Below are positions 36,199 through 45,438 of a stretch of 64,000 bases of DNA, piece after piece. Origin of the DNA: Enterococcus sp. 9E7_DIV0242 (GTDB taxonomy: Bacteria; Bacillota; Bacilli; Lactobacillales; Enterococcaceae); assembly GCF_002140975.2 (NCBI RefSeq), contig NZ_CP147247.1, forward strand, positions 620,001-684,000. The letters are read 5' to 3'. How positions within the stretch are numbered: the stretch's first letter is position 1; each line of letters opens with the position of its first letter. The position numbers and the translations under genes were made by a program. The notes under the pieces are model-generated. The model did no database searches. It saw nothing but the letters and a program-made list of their open reading frames with translations, and was not told where the DNA came from.

Positions 36199-36762
36199 CT
36201 AATCGACTTTGCGCATTTCTTTTGCCGGACTACCAGCCACGATCACATTATCAGGAACATCCCTTGTTACTGTAGAATCCGCTGCTATCACCGAATTCTC
36301 TCCCACAGTGATCCCCGGCAGAATAGTCACATTGGCACCGATCCACGCATTTTTCTTGATCAAAATAGGTGCAACACTCAGACCGCGACGTTTTTCAGGC
36401 GCTAGCAAATGATTGACCGTGATCAGTCGTGCACTCGGACCAATCAATACATGGTCTTCGATTGTGATTCCACCTAAATCAACAAAGGTAACATTTTTAT
36501 TGATGAAGACATCTTTTCCAAGTTTGATATGTCTGCCAAAGTCACTATAGAAAGGTTGTGAAACAGTTGTTGATGCATCGATTTTCTGACCAGTGATCGT
36601 TTCAAGATAACGCAGCATTTCTTCATTGGTATGATAGTGCGTGTTGATTTCTACCAATAAGCGTTCATTGTTTAGCTTTACTAAGTGAAGCTCCTTATTC
36701 AAGTGTGAATCAGGTAGGATCTCTTTATCGAGCAACCGCTGCTGCAAACTAAAATCTGTCAT
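36199..36762 (-). CDS. Maltose/galactoside-type O-acetyltransferase
   Basis: This 187-residue left-handed beta-helix acetyltransferase of the LacA/Maa/NodL group transfers acetyl from acetyl-CoA to a sugar or other hydroxyl compound. The hexapeptide repeats run from about 70 to 180, with the catalytic histidine in RLITVNHLL and the CoA-binding end VIAADSTVTRDVPDNVIVAG. The N-terminal domain is divergent from Maa. ATG 36762 follows AGGGAGG. The divergent LysR gene at 36873 is the likely regulator. Confidence 0.82.
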   Translation of the reverse strand: MTDFSLQQRLLDKEILPDSHLNKELHLVKLNNERLLVEINTHYHTNEEMLRYLETITGQKIDASTTVSQPFYSDFGRHIKLGKDVFINKNVTFVDLGGITIEDHVLIGPSARLITVNHLLAPEKRRGLSVAPILIKKNAWIGANVTILPGITVGENSVIAADSTVTRDVPDNVIVAGSPAKEMRKVD

Positions 36763-36872
36763 TTCGTTTCCTCCCTTGTTTTACTAGCCTAATTATACAA
36801 AAATCCGTTATACTTAACTAATACTTATATAGAATAGCCAACTATAATAAAAAACTATAGGAAGTGATATAA

Positions 36873-37739
36873 ATGGAATTGAGAGTGTTAAACTATTTTT
36901 TAACGGTTGCTCGAGAAAAAACAATCAGTAAAGCGGCTGAAGCGCTCCACCTTTCCCAACCAACCCTATCAAAACAGCTAAAGGAGCTTGAAGAAGAGCT
37001 TGGTGTGACCCTATTTACACGAGGAAATCGGGCAATCACATTAACCGAAGAAGGCATTTATCTGGCAAATAAAGGAAAAGAAATCTTATCCTTGATCGAT
37101 GCAACCACTGCAAATCTGATGTCAGAAGATGTAATCAGTGGTGAAATAGCCATCGGAGGCGGTGAGACACAATCGTTTGAGTTTGTAGCTCTTCTTTTAC
37201 AGGAGCTAAGAGAAAAACACCCGGATATCAACCTTCGCCTTTATAGTGGAAATGCAGATGATGTACTGGAGAAAATAGACAAAGGCTTACTGGATTTCGG
37301 TCTCATCATCGATCCTGTTGAAAAGCAAAAATATGAATACCTTCGATTGCCCTTATCAGACCACTGGGGCATATTAGTAAACAAGCAGCATCCATTAGCG
37401 CAAAAAGAAACAGTGACGCCGAAAGACATTCGCAATACGCCACTATTAGTCTCCAATCAATCCATGGTTGATAATCAGCTGTCTGAATGGCTGGGTGGGA
37501 ATCTCGATCATCTTACCGTTATTGGAACATACAACTTACTATACAATGCTTCAGTATTGGTCAAACAAAACGTCGCCAGCGCGCTATGTATTGATGGGAT
37601 CGTTGCAACAGAAAATACTAATTTATCCTTCATCCCTTTCTCACCGCCTTTGACTGCATCCATTAATATCATTTGGAAGAAAAATCAGATTTTTTCGAAT
37701 GCAGCTAAAGCTTTTTTACAATTATTGCAGGCGGATTGA
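36873..37739 (+). CDS. LysR-family transcriptional regulator
   Basis: This 288-residue regulator has an N-terminal winged helix (about 1-60; TISKAAEALHLSQPTLSKQL and LGVTLFTRGNRAITLTEEG) and a C-terminal periplasmic-binding-like inducer domain. ATG 36873 follows AGGAAGTG. It is divergent from the acetyltransferase-lipoprotein-SDR unit with 110 bases between, which is the normal LysR layout. The inducer is unknown. Confidence 0.88.
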   Translation: MELRVLNYFLTVAREKTISKAAEALHLSQPTLSKQLKELEEELGVTLFTRGNRAITLTEEGIYLANKGKEILSLIDATTANLMSEDVISGEIAIGGGETQSFEFVALLLQELREKHPDINLRLYSGNADDVLEKIDKGLLDFGLIIDPVEKQKYEYLRLPLSDHWGILVNKQHPLAQKETVTPKDIRNTPLLVSNQSMVDNQLSEWLGGNLDHLTVIGTYNLLYNASVLVKQNVASALCIDGIVATENTNLSFIPFSPPLTASINIIWKKNQIFSNAAKAFLQLLQAD

Positions 37740-37901
37740 CTCGTAACGCAAAAGCTGGTTTTGGGAAATCATTGGCTTCCCAAGGTCTAGGAAAAATCAA
37801 TTTTGATTATGCTGTGCTAAATTTTTTATAAAAAGTCAAGACTGTTCCTTTGATTGACACATGCTATACTTTACTAAATGAATCATTACGAGGTGGGGAA
37901 A

Positions 37902-38564
37902 ATGAACAAGGAATGGTCTGTGCAGCATAAAATCATACAAAACCAATTGAAAAAAGAACAAACATTTGACGCCGGTATTCGTACACTTTTGGACCTGCGC
38001 CACGAGTTGATGGAGGTATTATATCAGCTTAAAGCTGAGCTTGTCGAAGAGGATTTCCACGCGATCCCTTTTATCAATGCCAAGGGGTATCATAACAAAA
38101 CGATTGCTTACTCTATCTGGCATATTTTTAGAATAGAAGATATTGCGGCACATTCACTTATTAATGGCGATGAGCAGATTTTCTTTGCCAAAAATTATAA
38201 GGAACGTATTGGGGCACCCATTATTACAACAGGAAATGAGCTAGTAAAGCAGCAGATTGCAGATTTTTCTGAGACATTAGACTTGGAGGAATTGTATCAG
38301 TACAGCGCAGAGGTAAAAGAAAGCACTGATACTATCCTGAAAAAGCTTGCTTATTCCGACTCGAAGCGGAAAATGACAGATGAACATAAAGCTCATCTCA
38401 AGGCTTTACAGGTGGTTAGTAGGAATGAAGAGGCGGCTTGGCTCATAGACTATTGGTGTAAAAAAGATGTTAAGGGCTTGATTCAAATGCCTTTTTCACG
38501 TCATTGGATCATGCATATTCAAGCCAGCCAGCGCATTCAAGATAAACTCTATCCAAACAAGTAA
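37902..38564 (+). CDS. DinB-superfamily protein
   Basis: This 220-residue, all-helical protein is of the DinB/YfiT-like fold. Histidines HNKTIAYSIWHIFRIEDIAAH in the first helices and SRHWIMHIQASQRI near the end resemble the metal-binding positions of the fold. Members are metal-dependent enzymes such as thiol transferases, but the activity here is unknown. I start it at ATG 37902, preceded by GAGGTGGGG; an ATG at 37878 has no signal. A strong terminator follows. Confidence 0.7.
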   Translation: MNKEWSVQHKIIQNQLKKEQTFDAGIRTLLDLRHELMEVLYQLKAELVEEDFHAIPFINAKGYHNKTIAYSIWHIFRIEDIAAHSLINGDEQIFFAKNYKERIGAPIITTGNELVKQQIADFSETLDLEELYQYSAEVKESTDTILKKLAYSDSKRKMTDEHKAHLKALQVVSRNEEAAWLIDYWCKKDVKGLIQMPFSRHWIMHIQASQRIQDKLYPNK

Positions 38565-38577
38565 CGATATATTTAAT

Positions 38578-38622
38578 AAACGACAAGCAAGAAGCTTATT
38601 GCCACTTCTTGCTTGTCGTTTC
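38578..38622. terminator. Strong terminator after the DinB gene
   Basis: AAACGACAAGCAAGAAG pairs perfectly with CTTCTTGCTTGTCGTTT around a ten-base loop. Confidence 0.88.
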
Positions 38623-38687
38623 TATAAAAACTGCGTACTCAAATCGATCAAAAGTATATTACGTGAAAATGCTGATATATGATCAAA

Positions 38688-38868
38688 GAGGTCGAGACAG
38701 AAGTGTTTAGCTTCAAGCAATAAGACGGAATTCACGAAAATTGCCTCATCACAAATTTTTGTTGAATTTCGACTTATTGTCGAAGAAGTTGCTTCTGTCT
38801 CGCCGTTTATTCGGTTTTGGGTGTATAAAGGAGGGTGGAATTAGGTTATATGTCCCACACTCTTCATG
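38688..38868 (+). repeat. Long repeat family, copy 3, internally deleted
   Basis: This copy keeps only the ends of the family. It opens GAGGTCGAGACAGAAGTG, continues with AATTTCGACTTATTGTCGAA and ends TGTCTCGCCGTTTATTCGG, then GTGTATAAAGGAG and TCCCACACTC. The terminal inverted repeat is perfect here: GAGACAGAAG at 38694-38703 and CTTCTGTCTC at 38792-38801. The 300-base core seen in copies 1 and 2 is missing. It has the same orientation as copy 2. Confidence 0.8.
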
Positions 38869-39789
38869 TGGTTCCTCTTCCGGCTGGCTTTTTATCTTTC
38901 TATCAACGAAACTAAGCAACGTAACAGCTATCAACACAAGGGCGATACCCAATAATTCCAGAAAGCCAAAGCTCTTACCAAAAATCATGACCGCCAGTAA
39001 AGAGGCAACTAATGGTTCTAATGCGGTCAATACACTAGCAAGCGGTGCTTCGATGTATGCCATACTGGATAAATATGAAATAAAAGCGACTGCTGTACCT
39101 AAAACAATAATGCCCAAAAGCAGTAGAATACTAGGGAGGGTCACTTCAATGCTCAACTGCCAAAATGGATGAATGAACTGAAACGCAAGACCGCCAAATA
39201 ACATGCCCCATCCGACAATCACAGGGGAACCATATTTTTTTAACAACATACGCGGTTGTACAGTATAAAACGCCGCACCAAACGCTGAAGCTCCTCCTAT
39301 CAATAGCCCTAAAATAGAAAATACACTAGCTGAGCCAGTAGTTAAAATCAGCATCACACCAAAAAAAGTCAAGAAGATCAGGAAAATTTCAACAACATTC
39401 AGCTTATTTTCTTTTCTCAAAAGTAAATAAAAATAAATCACGATCGGTGATGTAAATTGAAGAATCGTCGCTAATGAAGCCCCATTGATAGCGATGGATT
39501 TAAAAAAGAAAAATTGACAACCGACCATCCCAACAATTCCAAATAATAGCAGAGAGATGGTATCAGATTTATTCTGAAATACAGCAAAAATTTTTTCCTT
39601 GCGTACAATCGTGGTATACAGCAAAATAAGCATACCCGCAAACAGCATCCGCATACTGACCAATGCTTCTGAGCTGATTGAATAATACCGAAATAGAATA
39701 TCCGCAAATGTATCTGATATCCCCCACATACAGCCTCCTAAGGAAGCAAGAAAGATCCCTTTCACCTTATGACTCACAAGCCTCACCAA
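38749..39789 (-). CDS. EamA/DMT-family transporter with a repeat-encoded C-terminus
   Basis: This 346-residue membrane protein has ten hydrophobic helices in two EamA repeats, typical of drug/metabolite exporters (GCMWGISDTFADILFRYY at the start, PLASVLTALEPLVASLLAVM in the second repeat). The normal end of such proteins is a short basic tail, here about VDRKIKSQPEEEPHE. The last 36 or so residues (CGTYNLIPPSFIHPKPNKR and onward) and the stop codon are encoded by repeat copy 3. The native stop appears lost or replaced. It is divergent from an AraC-type regulator. Confidence 0.83.
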   Translation of the reverse strand: MVRLVSHKVKGIFLASLGGCMWGISDTFADILFRYYSISSEALVSMRMLFAGMLILLYTTIVRKEKIFAVFQNKSDTISLLLFGIVGMVGCQFFFFKSIAINGASLATILQFTSPIVIYFYLLLRKENKLNVVEIFLIFLTFFGVMLILTTGSASVFSILGLLIGGASAFGAAFYTVQPRMLLKKYGSPVIVGWGMLFGGLAFQFIHPFWQLSIEVTLPSILLLLGIIVLGTAVAFISYLSSMAYIEAPLASVLTALEPLVASLLAVMIFGKSFGFLELLGIALVLIAVTLLSFVDRKIKSQPEEEPHEECGTYNLIPPSFIHPKPNKRRDRSNFFDNKSKFNKNL

Positions 39790-40016
39790 CCCTTTTTGTA
39801 TTTCTCTATCAAGTAATCGTTTGTCTCAACTTATTTAGCTAATTCTTTATAATAGAATAATAGATGATTCCAGATGACTATTCTATCTGATTTCACTTCA
39901 AAAATATCAGATTTATGTAAATATACATTGCGTGTAAACTATGCTATTCTCTATTTAACAATAGTTTAGTCAGTCTGAACTATCAAATTACTTTATGATT
40001 TAAAGGAGGTATCGCT

Positions 40017-40910
40017 TTGGAAAATAGCATTGCGAAAAGTATTCTACAAGGCCAAATAACACAGCTTGAGGTCGATGACCAGTCCAAGGAGCATATTACT
40101 TATGCATCTCCTGATTTTCCGTTATCGATTTTCACCCAGGAATACAGCCATTCAAAAATGGACATCATCCCCTTTCATTGGCATCCTGAATTACAACTGA
40201 CATGGGTTTATCGGGGATGTCTTGCTTACACGATCAACGGGGAAAGCTTTGTGATCGACCGTTCAGAAGTAGTCATCATCAATAGAGAACAGCTACATAG
40301 TTCCGCAACTGTGACCCAAGATGCAGCTACCTTATGTATCAACTTTGATCGTTCTATTTTCAGCCCGGCTATATTGGAAAATTACTTACTCCTTTTAATC
40401 GAAAATCCAGCATTCACTCATGCAATAGTTCCTCTTTCGAAGGAACAAAAAGAGCGATTAGAGAACTACCTTGAGAAACAAGAAACTACTGCTCTATACT
40501 TCTCTGTCAGCAATACCCTTGCACTACTATTCGAAGATATTTTGGCTCATTTTGATCTATCTACAACCTATCCGGTCAGTGATGATTTAGAATTATTCAA
40601 TCAATTATTGCGATACATGGAGAACCATTTCTATGATCCAGTAACTATTACTGAGCTATCAACCTATGCATTGATAAATAAAAATAAATGCAATGATATC
40701 TTCAAAAAATATACCTCCTATTCTCCAATAAGCTATCTTAACCGTTATCGCCTAAACATTGCTAAACAGAAATTATTGACCTCTGACGCATCAATTTCTC
40801 AGATAGCTGAATCCGTAGGCTTTCCCCAAGTCAGTTACTTTATTGAACGATTCAAAAAAAACTATCAGCTATCTCCCCTTCAATATCGGAAGAAATATAA
40901 AGCTGAATAG
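40017..40910 (+). CDS. AraC-family transcriptional regulator
   Basis: This 297-residue regulator has an N-terminal cupin domain (about 30-150; IIPFHWHPELQLTWVYRG) and a C-terminal AraC DNA-binding domain (about 195-297; ALINKNKCNDIFKKYTSYSP and VGFPQVSYFIERFKKNY). Translation begins at TTG 40017, eight bases after AGGAGG. It is divergent from the EamA exporter gene with about 230 bases between and may control it. Confidence 0.85.
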   Translation: MENSIAKSILQGQITQLEVDDQSKEHITYASPDFPLSIFTQEYSHSKMDIIPFHWHPELQLTWVYRGCLAYTINGESFVIDRSEVVIINREQLHSSATVTQDAATLCINFDRSIFSPAILENYLLLLIENPAFTHAIVPLSKEQKERLENYLEKQETTALYFSVSNTLALLFEDILAHFDLSTTYPVSDDLELFNQLLRYMENHFYDPVTITELSTYALINKNKCNDIFKKYTSYSPISYLNRYRLNIAKQKLLTSDASISQIAESVGFPQVSYFIERFKKNYQLSPLQYRKKYKAE

Positions 40911-40922
40911 GCTTCAGTATAT

Positions 40923-40960
40923 AAAAAGAGTATTACGCTGTCGCAACGTAATACTCCTTG
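40923..40960. terminator. Bidirectional terminator
   Basis: GAGTATTACG and CGTAATACTC pair perfectly around a nine-base loop between the AraC gene and the convergent aldo/keto reductase gene. A residues lie on the left. Confidence 0.82.
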
Positions 40961-40986
40961 GTTTCAAAAGGGTTTAGCAAAGTAGA

Positions 40987-41985
40987 TTATCCCACATATT
41001 CAGATAGTACTGCTTCGATTTCTTTCAATTCTTCTCCAGAAAAATCAAGATTGTCCAAGGCCTTCAAATTATCCTCTAGCTGACTCAAACGGGAGGCACC
41101 AATTAGGACACTGGCAACTGTTTGCTGACGTAGATTCCAAGCCAATGCCATTTCAGCAAGTGTCTGGTACCGCTCTTTGGCAATCGTATTCAACTTCGTA
41201 GCTAGTTGAATCGTTGGCTCTACATTTTCTGCTGAAAGGAAACGACTATCGGATCTGGCAGCACGCGAATCTGTTGGGATACCATTCAAATAGCGATCAG
41301 TCAAAATCCCCTGAGCCAACGGGCTAAACACAATAGCACCCATTCCTTCTTCTGCCAGCACATCAGTCAAGCCGTCTTCGATCCAGCGATCCAACATATT
41401 ATAACGTGGTTGATGGATAATGAATGGTGTGCCCATTTTTTTGAAAAGTGCTGCAATTTTTTTTGTTTGCTCAGCTGAATAATTAGAAACACCTACATAC
41501 AGAGCCTTTCCTTGTCTTACTAATAAATCCAATGTATGAGCAGTTTCCTCTAATGGGGTATCCGGGTCCGGACGGTGATGATAAAAAATATCGACATAAT
41601 CCAATCCTAAACGCTGTAAGCTCTGGTCACAACTGGCAACTAAATACTTTTTAGACCCCCATTCGCCGTAAGGACCATCCCACATATCAAAGCCTGCTTT
41701 TGAAGAAACAATCAGCTCATCCCGATAGCTGCTCAGCTCTTCTTTCAATATTCGACCAAAATTCTTCTCTGCTGAACCATAAGGAGGTCCATAATTATTT
41801 GCTAGATCAAAATGAGTGATCCCTCTATCAAATGCGCCCAGCACGATTTCCTTTTGGTTCGTCATTGGATCGACATCCCCGAAATTATGCCATAAGCCTA
41901 AAGAAACTGCCGGAAGTTTTAATCCGGACTTGCCAACTCGACGATACTCCATGTGTTCATAACGTTTTTCATTTGCTTGATACAT
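40987..41985 (-). CDS. Aldo/keto reductase, YghZ-like
   Basis: This 332-residue NADPH-dependent (beta/alpha)8 reductase is of the YghZ/Kv-beta-related group. The catalytic tetrad is visible: Asp and Tyr in HFDLANNYGPPYGSAE, Lys in VSSKAG and His in IFYHHRPDPDTP. The cofactor end is VLIGASRLSQLEDN. YghZ relatives reduce L-glyceraldehyde 3-phosphate and methylglyoxal. I chose ATG 41985, preceded by GAGGTGAAG; the longer frame to 42072 would cover the divergent promoter. The MerR gene beside it is the likely regulator. Confidence 0.87.
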   Translation of the reverse strand: MYQANEKRYEHMEYRRVGKSGLKLPAVSLGLWHNFGDVDPMTNQKEIVLGAFDRGITHFDLANNYGPPYGSAEKNFGRILKEELSSYRDELIVSSKAGFDMWDGPYGEWGSKKYLVASCDQSLQRLGLDYVDIFYHHRPDPDTPLEETAHTLDLLVRQGKALYVGVSNYSAEQTKKIAALFKKMGTPFIIHQPRYNMLDRWIEDGLTDVLAEEGMGAIVFSPLAQGILTDRYLNGIPTDSRAARSDSRFLSAENVEPTIQLATKLNTIAKERYQTLAEMALAWNLRQQTVASVLIGASRLSQLEDNLKALDNLDFSGEELKEIEAVLSEYVG

Positions 41986-42013
41986 TCTCTTCACCTCTTT
42001 ACAAGAGCATAAC

Positions 42014-42033
42014 ACTTCAAGTACACTTGAAGT
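42014..42033. promoter_or_regulatory. MerR-type palindromic operator
   Basis: ACTTCAAGTACACTTGAAGT is an almost perfect 20-bp palindrome in the 71 bases between the aldo/keto reductase and MerR starts. MerR-family regulators bind such sites within a long promoter spacer. The central position allows control of both genes. Confidence 0.72.
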
Positions 42034-42056
42034 AAAGTAGAAAAGAGGAATGACTG

Positions 42057-42479
42057 ATGAAAACTTATTCAATCAGAGAATTATCTGAGTTATTTGCTTT
42101 ACCAGCCTCCACCTTGCGTTATTATGAAGAAGTCGGCTTATTGACTGATATTAAACGCGATGGAAAGCACCGAGTCTATGAGGAATGTCACTTTCATCGA
42201 TTAAAGGCATTATGCTGTTTCAAGGAAACGGGTATGTCGATTGCTCAACTACAGACCTTTTTCTCTTATGAAAAGGATACAAATAAAAACGAGGAGATGG
42301 TCGAGCTTTTAGCCGAACACACGGAGAAAGTCTCCGCCCAAATCGAGAATCTTCAAAAAAATATGCAGCATGTGCAACGCAAGCTCGCTTTCTATCAGGA
42401 CATCTGCCAAGCTAAGCAAGCGCAGCAACCCTTGCCTGAGTGGGATGAATACAGAGATAAAGTGTTTCCAAGGATTTGA
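42057..42479 (+). CDS. MerR-family transcriptional regulator
   Basis: This 140-residue regulator has an N-terminal MerR winged helix (IRELSELFALPASTLRYYEE and LLTDIKRDGKHRVYEE, about 4-40), a linker and a C-terminal coiled-coil dimerisation helix (about 80-120). There is no cysteine cluster for metals, so it fits the stress or aldehyde-responsive subgroup. ATG 42057 follows GAGGAA. It faces the aldo/keto reductase gene across a palindrome, a common arrangement in which the reductase removes the inducing aldehyde. Confidence 0.85.
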   Translation: MKTYSIRELSELFALPASTLRYYEEVGLLTDIKRDGKHRVYEECHFHRLKALCCFKETGMSIAQLQTFFSYEKDTNKNEEMVELLAEHTEKVSAQIENLQKNMQHVQRKLAFYQDICQAKQAQQPLPEWDEYRDKVFPRI

Positions 42480-42494
42480 TTTTCTATGGGACCT

Positions 42495-43706
42495 CTAGGT
42501 CCTGGCTGACCATTTGAAAGTAGTCACCCCTTCACATATGATGCGATTGCTACCGCAAATAATCGTTGTCTCTTGCATGAAATCAACATTGTCTACTTCC
42601 AGTTCTATTGAGTCATCAATTTCCAAAAAGGGAAGGATTGACGGATGATCAAGTGTGCTATTTTGAATGATCAATCGACCTTGCTCTCCGTTTCCTTTAA
42701 AAATGGAGGTCTTCCTCATATTGGAGATTGTAGTGTCCCTGATAGTTAATGATTTTAGTGGAACATGGTTCTGCATCAACGTTTTTTTCCCATAATCATA
42801 GACAAAAAGCTTTTCTGCATCATCAATTTTGCAGTCGCAAATGGAAATATTCTCCGCTTGACCAGCGATCATATCCGCATCTATTGAGTAAAATTTGAAA
42901 AAAGCGTGCGTATAGTAACTGTTTTCTGATAGATGAGGATATTTCCCCGGTCCAAGAAATGTACATCCCTCAAAGCTCAGATTTTGACCGCCCAATCGTA
43001 GGCTGTTACATGCTGTATTCAGTTGACACTTTCGAACAACTAGGTTCTTGATATCATATCCTGCAAAGCAGTCATCGCCTGTCTCTACTATACAGTCGCT
43101 AACCTGTATGTTCTGAGAATGATGAAAATTGAACCCATCATGACCGGCTTTGATAGTCAATCCATTGATTTCTATTCCATCACAGCCATCAAGCGTGTGA
43201 CTCCAATTGGCACTATTCTGAAATGTATAACCCTCTAGCTTCAGATTTTTCACACCGGACATAATGATTCCCATCGGTCCACGAAACTGTTCTTCCCCAT
43301 TGGCATCGAAAGTATCTTGTCCATCGATTTTCGCCCCAGATTCTCCAATAATCGTGATATTTTCCTCTTGAAATGCTGTGATCATTCCATAAAAATAGTA
43401 GTCTGGTAAATGCCATTCTTTTTTATAAAACGGATCATGAAGATAGGCAATCGTCGTTGGAACGTTAAAATCTTCATAGTCATTCTTGTTTTTACTTCCT
43501 ATCAAACAAGCATTCTTTTCCAGATATAACGTAATATTTGAATACAATCTTAAAGAGCCGATGAGGTAGTTCCCCTCTGGAATACGGACTTCACCACCTC
43601 CTACTTTGACGCACCAATCGATTGCCGACTGGATTGCTTGTGTTTGTAGTATCTCTGTTGACGAAATCGCTCCAAAATCATGAACACTAACAACTACATG
43701 CCTCAT
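42495..43706 (-). CDS. GH28-like right-handed beta-helix protein
   Basis: This 403-residue beta-helix protein is related to polygalacturonases. Its opening DFGAISSTEILQTQAIQSAI and the core AGHDGFNFHHSQNIQVSDC and ETGDDCFAG fit family GH28. Two of the catalytic aspartate positions are kept (HDG and GDDC). The following GHG histidine motif is replaced by TACNSLRLGG, so the reaction may differ. No signal peptide is present, so it acts inside the cell on imported oligosaccharide. It is the last gene of the carbohydrate operon, 67 bases after the GH43 gene. Confidence 0.75.
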   Translation of the reverse strand: MRHVVVSVHDFGAISSTEILQTQAIQSAIDWCVKVGGGEVRIPEGNYLIGSLRLYSNITLYLEKNACLIGSKNKNDYEDFNVPTTIAYLHDPFYKKEWHLPDYYFYGMITAFQEENITIIGESGAKIDGQDTFDANGEEQFRGPMGIIMSGVKNLKLEGYTFQNSANWSHTLDGCDGIEINGLTIKAGHDGFNFHHSQNIQVSDCIVETGDDCFAGYDIKNLVVRKCQLNTACNSLRLGGQNLSFEGCTFLGPGKYPHLSENSYYTHAFFKFYSIDADMIAGQAENISICDCKIDDAEKLFVYDYGKKTLMQNHVPLKSLTIRDTTISNMRKTSIFKGNGEQGRLIIQNSTLDHPSILPFLEIDDSIELEVDNVDFMQETTIICGSNRIICEGVTTFKWSART

Positions 43707-43772
43707 TTTTTCCTCCTCACTTCGTTCTCTAGTCTGCTATTTCAAAAAATAGACAGCCGCAAAAATAATTCT

Positions 43773-45365
43773 TTAATGTTTTTCCTGATAGCTGAAATAA
43801 TCAAACTCTGCGTATGAACTATGATCATCCATATCCTGCGCACAAATTCCAACCATTGCTCCTGTGAAAGCTAACTTTCCATTCGCCTTGATATAATCAT
43901 CGCTCAAACGGTCTGCAGCAACGACCTCACCAATTTTTCGTAACGTCTCATCCTCCGCTAAGCCAAAATAGAACTGAGCGTGTTCTCTATCAACTCGAAC
44001 AGCCAACCTGATGTCCTCATCTGAAGAAATTGGAATACGTTCTGAGGCATAGCGAAAGCGATTGATTTCTGCTGTTTCCACCTGAATGTACTTCTGTCCA
44101 AGCGTCTCATCATAAGATACATGGAGATAATGCCAGTTTTCTGTATCATAATATAAAACCAAGCCCGCCAACTGTTGAAAGCTTTTTGGCTGGAACGTCA
44201 TTTTCGTCTCAGCGTAAAATGCCATATGCTGCCAACGTCTGGCAATCAAGGTTTGACGATGCACGCTGCTCAAGCTCTGTTCTCCGTAAAGTCGAAGCCA
44301 ACCAGGACGCTCGTTTAGACTTGTTGCTTCACTAAATGGACGACGTAAAGATTTAAACGTTTTAGGCAACTCCTTCTCTTCAAAATCGGTAAAGCTACTG
44401 AAATCATTCTGCTGGATCACACCTACACCAATACTTGGTCTTTCCACCTGCACATCCGGATACATCGTTCCATTTGCTAATCGAGGCCAATCATCGATCC
44501 ATTCAAGCTTTTGTAATGCAGTTTCTCTACCTAAGGGGCAATACCCCCTCTTCGTCAGTGGTCGAGCGCAAATGTGAACGATATACCATTCTTCTTCACT
44601 GATCTCTACAAATGAGGCATGCCCACTTTTTTGTAGTGGATTGTCGGGATCAGTTTTTGTTGTCAGTAATGGATGATATGGAGAAATCTGATACGGACCC
44701 ATCAATTCTTTTGAGCGACAAATCGTCGCAGCATGAGAATACCCTGTTCCTCCAGCGGCACATAAAAGATAATACCAACCATTTCGTTTTAATAGCTGAG
44801 GTCCTTCACAAACGCCTAAATCAGTTCCATCATAAAAATGGCGTCGCTCTCCTACCAGTTTCATACACTGCGTGTCAAATTCCTGAATAACCAATCCAGA
44901 AAAATTCGGCTTTTCCAAACGATGATCGAACAGCATGCTCATAATATAATGCTTGCCATCGTCATCATGAAAAAAGGCCGGATCAAACCCACTGGCTGTT
45001 ACAAAAACCGGCTTTCCCCAATCACCATTGATCTGTTCACTACTCATGACATAGTTCAAGGTATCTTTGAATGCTGTTCCAGTCTTCACATCTGTTATCA
45101 ATAGCCAGAATCGTCCCTCCGAATAGCTCAGATGTGGTGCCCAGATGCTGCCGGAATTATAATTGCCGATCAAATTTGCCTGATCTACAGTCTGCAACGG
45201 CTCTGCAATCAGTTGCCAATCCACTAAATCGCGTGAATGATAGATCTCAACACCTGGCATCCACTCAAAGGTCGAAGTTGCCATATAGTAGTCCTCATCC
45301 ACTTTTACCACACTGGCATCTGGATGAAACCCACGTAAAATCGGATTCATGATTCTGTTTGTCAT
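43773..45365 (-). CDS. GH43 beta-xylosidase/arabinofuranosidase
   Basis: This 530-residue enzyme has a five-bladed propeller (about 5-310) and a C-terminal beta-sandwich (about 330-530), the XynB-like GH43 arrangement. Key parts are general base Asp in ILRGFHPDASVVKVDEDYY, the transition-state Asp in SGFDPAFFHDDDGKHYI and the acid Glu in GVCEGPQLLKR. It removes beta-xylosyl or alpha-arabinosyl ends. No signal peptide. I chose ATG 45365, which follows AGGAGG; the frame to 45413 is longer. It lies between the discoidin-like and GH28-like genes of the same operon. Confidence 0.87.
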   Translation of the reverse strand: MTNRIMNPILRGFHPDASVVKVDEDYYMATSTFEWMPGVEIYHSRDLVDWQLIAEPLQTVDQANLIGNYNSGSIWAPHLSYSEGRFWLLITDVKTGTAFKDTLNYVMSSEQINGDWGKPVFVTASGFDPAFFHDDDGKHYIMSMLFDHRLEKPNFSGLVIQEFDTQCMKLVGERRHFYDGTDLGVCEGPQLLKRNGWYYLLCAAGGTGYSHAATICRSKELMGPYQISPYHPLLTTKTDPDNPLQKSGHASFVEISEEEWYIVHICARPLTKRGYCPLGRETALQKLEWIDDWPRLANGTMYPDVQVERPSIGVGVIQQNDFSSFTDFEEKELPKTFKSLRRPFSEATSLNERPGWLRLYGEQSLSSVHRQTLIARRWQHMAFYAETKMTFQPKSFQQLAGLVLYYDTENWHYLHVSYDETLGQKYIQVETAEINRFRYASERIPISSDEDIRLAVRVDREHAQFYFGLAEDETLRKIGEVVAADRLSDDYIKANGKLAFTGAMVGICAQDMDDHSSYAEFDYFSYQEKH

Positions 45366-45438
45366 TACAATCACCTCCTCATTCTTAATAATCAACGCTT
45401 CAAAGCCAAACACAGCTATTTTTTATTTACTGATTCTC

